Assembly (NCBI GenBank): GCA_044374195.1
Contig: JBILOY010000003.1
Span: 62,001 to 126,000 of the forward strand
Source of the DNA: CAIKZY01 sp044374195
GTDB lineage: Bacteria; Actinomycetota; Actinomycetes; S36-B12
DNA length: 64,000 bases
Reading direction: 5' to 3'
The notes under the pieces were generated by a model, which worked only from the letters and a program-made list of their open reading frames with translations, made no database searches and was not told the origin of the DNA. The position numbers were made by a program, and so were the translations under genes. Of the stretch, positions 60,816-64,000 are shown piece after piece; the first letter of the stretch is position 1, and the number at the start of each line of letters is the position of its first letter.

Positions 60816-61702
60816 GGAGAGTACCTGGCCGTGCGACCTCGAGTGGCCACGCAGTCGCACCGGACGGCGTGACGATTCCCTACATCAGGCAGGGGCAGGG
60901 GCCGCCAGTCATGGTCGTGGGATCGAGTATCTACTACCCCCGCACCTTCTCCGGTCACCTGAAGGAGGCCTTGGATCTCACGTTCGTCAACGGTCGGCAC
61001 TTCGATCCGACTTACGCCCCAGCGTTGACGGAGGTGGCGAACCTGTCGTTGGAGTCCTTCGCTGACGACATCGAGGCGGTCCGCGCGCAAACGGGCGTTC
61101 AGCGGTGGACGGTGGTTGGTCACTCCATGCATGCGCAGGTAGCGCTGGCGTACGCCCTCAAGTACCCGCAACATGTAGACGGACTCGTGATGATCGCGGG
61201 GGTGCCGTTCTCGTTCGAGGAGCTAGCCCCGCGGGTGTCGCAGTTCTGGGAGACGTACGCTACTCCGCAGCGCAAGGATGTACACGAGCGGAACCGGGCC
61301 GCGATCGCGAGCGTGCTGGACCATGCCGCCCCGAGTGAGTACCCCATACTCGACTACATAGGCGATGGCGCGATCTTCTGGGCGGATCCGGCATACGACT
61401 GTCGGTGGTTGTGGGAAGGGGTGTCAACCGGTCCAGCGTTCGAGCACTTGGCAGAACTGATGCCGGACCGGGCGGATATGCAGTCCCGGCTTGACGGCCT
61501 TCAGACTCGGATCCTCCTCGTGCTGGGCGAACTTGACTTTTGCATCCCTCACGGAGCCTGGTCCACCCTGGCCCTGGATTCCCAGACCTCCCGCCGGCTG
61601 CTCTACCGAGGAGTCGGCCACACGCCCCAACTCGAGGATTCGCAGCGCTTCGACAATGACCTACTCAGATGGATCGCAGAGGAGATGAGTTGTGGTGCCT
61701 GA
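60812..61702 (+). CDS. Alpha/beta hydrolase with GHSMH elbow
   Basis: A 296-residue alpha/beta-fold protein: IPYIRQGQGPPVMVVG, the nucleophile elbow VVGHSMHAQVALA (His replaces the last Gly of GxSxG), an acid in LGELDFCIP and the histidine in GVGHTPQLED. It could be an esterase or a C-C/lactone hydrolase acting on the product of the dehydrogenase. The ATG at 60812 overlaps the stop of the Gfo/Idh gene; the deacetylase gene overlaps its end by 11 bp. Confidence 0.8.
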   Translation: MRRVPGRATSSGHAVAPDGVTIPYIRQGQGPPVMVVGSSIYYPRTFSGHLKEALDLTFVNGRHFDPTYAPALTEVANLSLESFADDIEAVRAQTGVQRWTVVGHSMHAQVALAYALKYPQHVDGLVMIAGVPFSFEELAPRVSQFWETYATPQRKDVHERNRAAIASVLDHAAPSEYPILDYIGDGAIFWADPAYDCRWLWEGVSTGPAFEHLAELMPDRADMQSRLDGLQTRILLVLGELDFCIPHGAWSTLALDSQTSRRLLYRGVGHTPQLEDSQRFDNDLLRWIAEEMSCGA

Positions 61703-62738
61703 TGACGTGCGCGGTGGCAGGCGCTTCGTAGCAGCCGAGGTACTCTCTCCCAGCGCCTTGAGTGCGCCGTTCCCCGGAGTGGTGTGGGATACATCGGTTG
61801 ATGCTGTACTGGACTCCTATCGCGCAACATTCGGCGTTGTAACGCAACTGATTGTGGACTCTTCCTCGGGTGCGGCGGCACGAACCGTGCATTCCGATGA
61901 GTACGTCGACTTCATCCTCGAGGGGTCTGACCTCGAGCTTGATGAGCCGTCCTTTCCCCTCTACTTCGTTCGACGCGAGGATGCTGTATTCACCAAGCCG
62001 ACCTCGTATCTCGGGAGGCACACCGGCTACTTCTTCGACGAGGTAACCCGGGCGACTCCCGAGGTGTGCAGAAGCGCCCTTCTCGCCGCGACAACTGCCC
62101 TACGTGCAGGTGAATGGGTCTCCAGTGGTGCCAGTGGTGAGGTTCGCATGGGACTTGCTGTTTGCAGACCTCCAGGCCATCACGCATTCCCTGGATTTGG
62201 GGGAGGGCTCTGCATTTTCGCGAACGCGGCAATTGCCGCAAGGGCCCTCAAGGAGTCTGGGACTGTTGCAGTGCTCGACCTCGACGCCGATCATGGCAAT
62301 GGAACACAGGCGGTGTTTTATGGAGACCCCGACGTCCTCACCGTCTCGCTTCATGCCGAAGGCTGGCCTTGGGTCTCAGGCTTCCGTGAGGAGATCGGGA
62401 GCGGTGTTGGTCGTGGAAAGAACCTGAATCTCCCCCTTCCTCGTGGCTCCGCTGGGGCGCAATACCTCCCCGCCTTCGACCTGGCCATCGAAGCCATTCG
62501 GGACTTCGCTCCGAGTTCGCTAGTAATCGCGCTGGGCTGTGACTCCCATGAGGGCCAGTCAACGCCTTGGATCAACCTGTCAACTGGCGACTTCAACTAC
62601 ATCGGGAACCAATTGGGTTCTCTCGAGTTGCCGACCGTCGTAACGACCGAAGGCTGCTATGGCTATGAGTCCACTCTGGCGGCCTCGGGAGCCTTCTTCG
62701 CCGGTTGGCGATCAGCAATCGACCGTGAACTCGGCTAA
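61692..62738 (+). CDS. HDAC/acetylpolyamine amidohydrolase-like deacetylase
   Basis: A 348-residue zinc-dependent deacetylase of the class II histone deacetylase superfamily. Catalytic and metal residues visible: RPPGHHAFPGFGGGLCIFAN (His pair), DLDADHGNGTQ (zinc Asp and His), ALGCDSHEG (zinc Asp) and TTEGCYGYE (Tyr). It would remove an acyl group from an amine. With a sugar-type importer this may be an N-acetylated sugar or a polyamine derivative; specificity is unknown. GTG start within the hydrolase gene. Confidence 0.85.
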   Translation: MVPDDVRGGRRFVAAEVLSPSALSAPFPGVVWDTSVDAVLDSYRATFGVVTQLIVDSSSGAAARTVHSDEYVDFILEGSDLELDEPSFPLYFVRREDAVFTKPTSYLGRHTGYFFDEVTRATPEVCRSALLAATTALRAGEWVSSGASGEVRMGLAVCRPPGHHAFPGFGGGLCIFANAAIAARALKESGTVAVLDLDADHGNGTQAVFYGDPDVLTVSLHAEGWPWVSGFREEIGSGVGRGKNLNLPLPRGSAGAQYLPAFDLAIEAIRDFAPSSLVIALGCDSHEGQSTPWINLSTGDFNYIGNQLGSLELPTVVTTEGCYGYESTLAASGAFFAGWRSAIDRELG

Positions 62739-62798
62739 GGCACCACGTTCTTCTTAGTGAAGACAGAATGACCTGTCGGGAGGCCGGGATGCTCCGCC

Positions 62799-63770
62799 CT
62801 AGAGCACGGCGACGGGATTGACGGGCGAGCCAGTCCCGCCGATCAGGTGGAGCGGGGCAAGCGAAAGCAAGAACTCGCAGCGACCCTCGTCGTGGCAAGC
62901 CTCGGCGAGTGGTTTGAGAGACGCGTTGTCCACGAGTGCTACCCCGAATGCCCAGATTGCGGCGTGGACGGCCCAAGGTAGCCCGAAGCCATTCGGTGTC
63001 AAGTCCATCATGTCCCAGACGAGAACGCTGGCATCCGTGTCTCGGATGTACTTCAGACAGGAGGCGTGCAGGCCTGGACGTTCGTGGATCAACCCTGTGG
63101 GGTTTCCGTCGATCGGGACGCCGCCCCATGGCCCCTCTGCTCGTTCGTAGTTCTCGCGACCACTGAATACGACGAGGGCATCGCCAGGGCCGACGTCAAC
63201 TCCCTGTCCGACCGCGATCGCCTCGAGCTCGCTGCCGTGCACCGGCTCGTCAACGGTCACATACGGGACGCCTCTGAATCTCGGTACGTCAAAGAGGACG
63301 CCGCGAGTGACGATGCCGTCCGCCCACGCCTCAATTCCTCCGAAGCGCGCGCCCGAAAAGCCGATCTCATCATCAGGCCGACGTCCGTTCCACATACCGT
63401 CGACATCCCAAACATGGCACAGCGCGTCAATGTGAGTGGTCTGGAGTCCATGAGCCCGGACTCCGAGGAAGTCGAGCGCGGCGCCGCCTTCACCCCGTTC
63501 AACGCGAGACATGAAGTGTTGCGCGGGATGCGGGTTCTGGCTCGACGGTGTCACGGGCAGCGGAAGACTCAATGAGACGATCCGCCCACTTCGTACACAT
63601 TCAGCGGCCTGGCGTCGCTTCGCCTCGTCAATCAGATTGATGGCGCCTTTGGCGTCGTCAGTTCCCCACCGGCCCCAATTGTTTCGTCGCCTCAGTAGAT
63701 GGCGCAATTGCTCCAGTGTGACGTCGGCGTCGGAGTCAGGCCAGACTCGACTCAGGTCGTGGGAACTCAC
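62799..63770 (-). CDS. Cyclase-family metal-dependent hydrolase
   Basis: A 323-residue member of the kynurenine formamidase/cyclase family. The metal motif THIDALCHVWD (HxDxxxH) is present, as are VLFDVPRF, GDALVVFSG and a later PGLHASCLKYI. Such enzymes hydrolyse formamides, lactams or cyclic intermediates. It overlaps the downstream aldehyde dehydrogenase stop by 4 bp (ATGA) and is convergent with the deacetylase gene. Confidence 0.85.
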   Translation of the reverse strand: MSSHDLSRVWPDSDADVTLEQLRHLLRRRNNWGRWGTDDAKGAINLIDEAKRRQAAECVRSGRIVSLSLPLPVTPSSQNPHPAQHFMSRVERGEGGAALDFLGVRAHGLQTTHIDALCHVWDVDGMWNGRRPDDEIGFSGARFGGIEAWADGIVTRGVLFDVPRFRGVPYVTVDEPVHGSELEAIAVGQGVDVGPGDALVVFSGRENYERAEGPWGGVPIDGNPTGLIHERPGLHASCLKYIRDTDASVLVWDMMDLTPNGFGLPWAVHAAIWAFGVALVDNASLKPLAEACHDEGRCEFLLSLAPLHLIGGTGSPVNPVAVL

Positions 63771-64000
63771 GACAGATCGACGATCACGGTCTTCAACTGC
63801 GTGTAGTGCATCAACGCCTCAAGCCCCTTCTCGCGGCCCAGTCCACTCTGCTTGTAGCCGCCGAATGGAGTCTCGACTCCACCCGCCGGGTACCGGTTGA
63901 TCTGCACCTGACCTGCTTCGAGCAGCCTTGCGAGTCGGTGCGCGCGGGAGAGATCTCGCGTGAAGACGCCCGCAGCCAATCCGTAGTCTGAATCGTTGGC
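63767..64000 (-). CDS. Aldehyde dehydrogenase, C-terminal part (cut by window edge)
   Basis: 78 residues at the C-terminus of an aldehyde dehydrogenase: ANDSDYGLAAGVFTRDLSRA and TPFGGYKQSGLGREKG are universally conserved in the family. It oxidises an aldehyde to the acid with NAD(P). The upstream catalytic half lies beyond the window. Its gene precedes the cyclase gene, with which it is translationally coupled. Confidence 0.9.
   Translation of the reverse strand, partial: ANDSDYGLAAGVFTRDLSRAHRLARLLEAGQVQINRYPAGGVETPFGGYKQSGLGREKGLEALMHYTQLKTVIVDLS

Noticed and set aside
61692..62738. AcuC acetoin-utilisation protein
   Set aside because: The HDAC-like fold fits, but acuA and acetoin genes are absent, and the sequence looks closer to the acetylpolyamine amidohydrolase/class II group.

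Overview
The window is chromosomal DNA of a GC-rich actinomycete (Actinomycetota). Lineage-diagnostic genes are a mycothiol synthase fragment beside glnR, a WhiB-type Fe-S regulator, a two-gene Get3/ArsA-like ATPase pair, a CRP/GlxR-type regulator, a MarP-type periplasmic protease, ssd plus a Tad/Flp pilus cluster, and a proton-pumping pyrophosphatase. From memory, the order ffs-dnaX-recR-lysC-asd ... metallophosphoesterase-ponA-whiB-ATPase pair-RidA-MBL-crp-NUDIX-marP-ephE-like-nhaA-acs-HAD-ssd-tad-helicase ... topA-tmk-holB follows the conserved actinobacterial backbone known from Mycobacterium tuberculosis (roughly Rv3721c to Rv3644c) and Streptomyces. Several insertions look lineage-specific: a sulfotransferase, a glycerol kinase/dehydrogenase-like cluster, two toxin-antitoxin modules and a catabolic block.

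Layout. 1-3.1 kb: mshD (cut by the window edge) and glnR, divergent from a hydrolase, a thioredoxin and a DUF4395 membrane protein. 3.1-5.3 kb: a crotonase/alcohol dehydrogenase pair and a small conserved protein. 5.4-5.9 kb: two tRNA-Ser genes and the SRP RNA. 5.9-10.9 kb: dnaX-recR and lysC-asd. 10.9-15.5 kb: sulfotransferase, tRNA-Pro, metallophosphoesterase, YqeY and a class A penicillin-binding protein. 15.7-24.6 kb: whiB, an MFS permease, the ATPase pair, a DUF4177/RidA/NUDIX/MBL operon, crp, NUDIX and marP. 24.6-30.8 kb: ephE-like, holin-like, nhaA, acs, a degenerate Fic protein and a HAD phosphatase. 30.9-35.5 kb: ssd and a complete small Tad pilus operon. 35.6-43.7 kb: TA module 1, a DEAH helicase, the glycerol cluster and TA module 2. 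43.7-54.2 kb: a STAS protein, hppA, topA-tmk-holB-peptidase and a DHA2-type MFS exporter. 54.2-54.7 kb: tRNA-Thr and a broken IS6-type transposase. 55.0-64.0 kb: an accessory catabolic locus.

The right-hand locus is the most novel part. It encodes a sugar-type ABC importer without its own ATPase, an IclR regulator, a Gfo/Idh oxidoreductase, an alpha/beta hydrolase with an altered nucleophile elbow, an HDAC/acetylpolyamine-amidohydrolase-like deacetylase, a cyclase/formamidase-family metal hydrolase and an aldehyde dehydrogenase. Three copies of a 15-bp inverted repeat, KACAAC-N3-STTGTA, lie in front of the importer, the oxidoreductase gene and the IclR gene. Two of them overlap or abut the -35 element of near-consensus promoters. 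This predicts one IclR-controlled regulon for uptake and dismantling of an acylated or amidated carbohydrate-like substrate, which cannot be identified from sequence alone.
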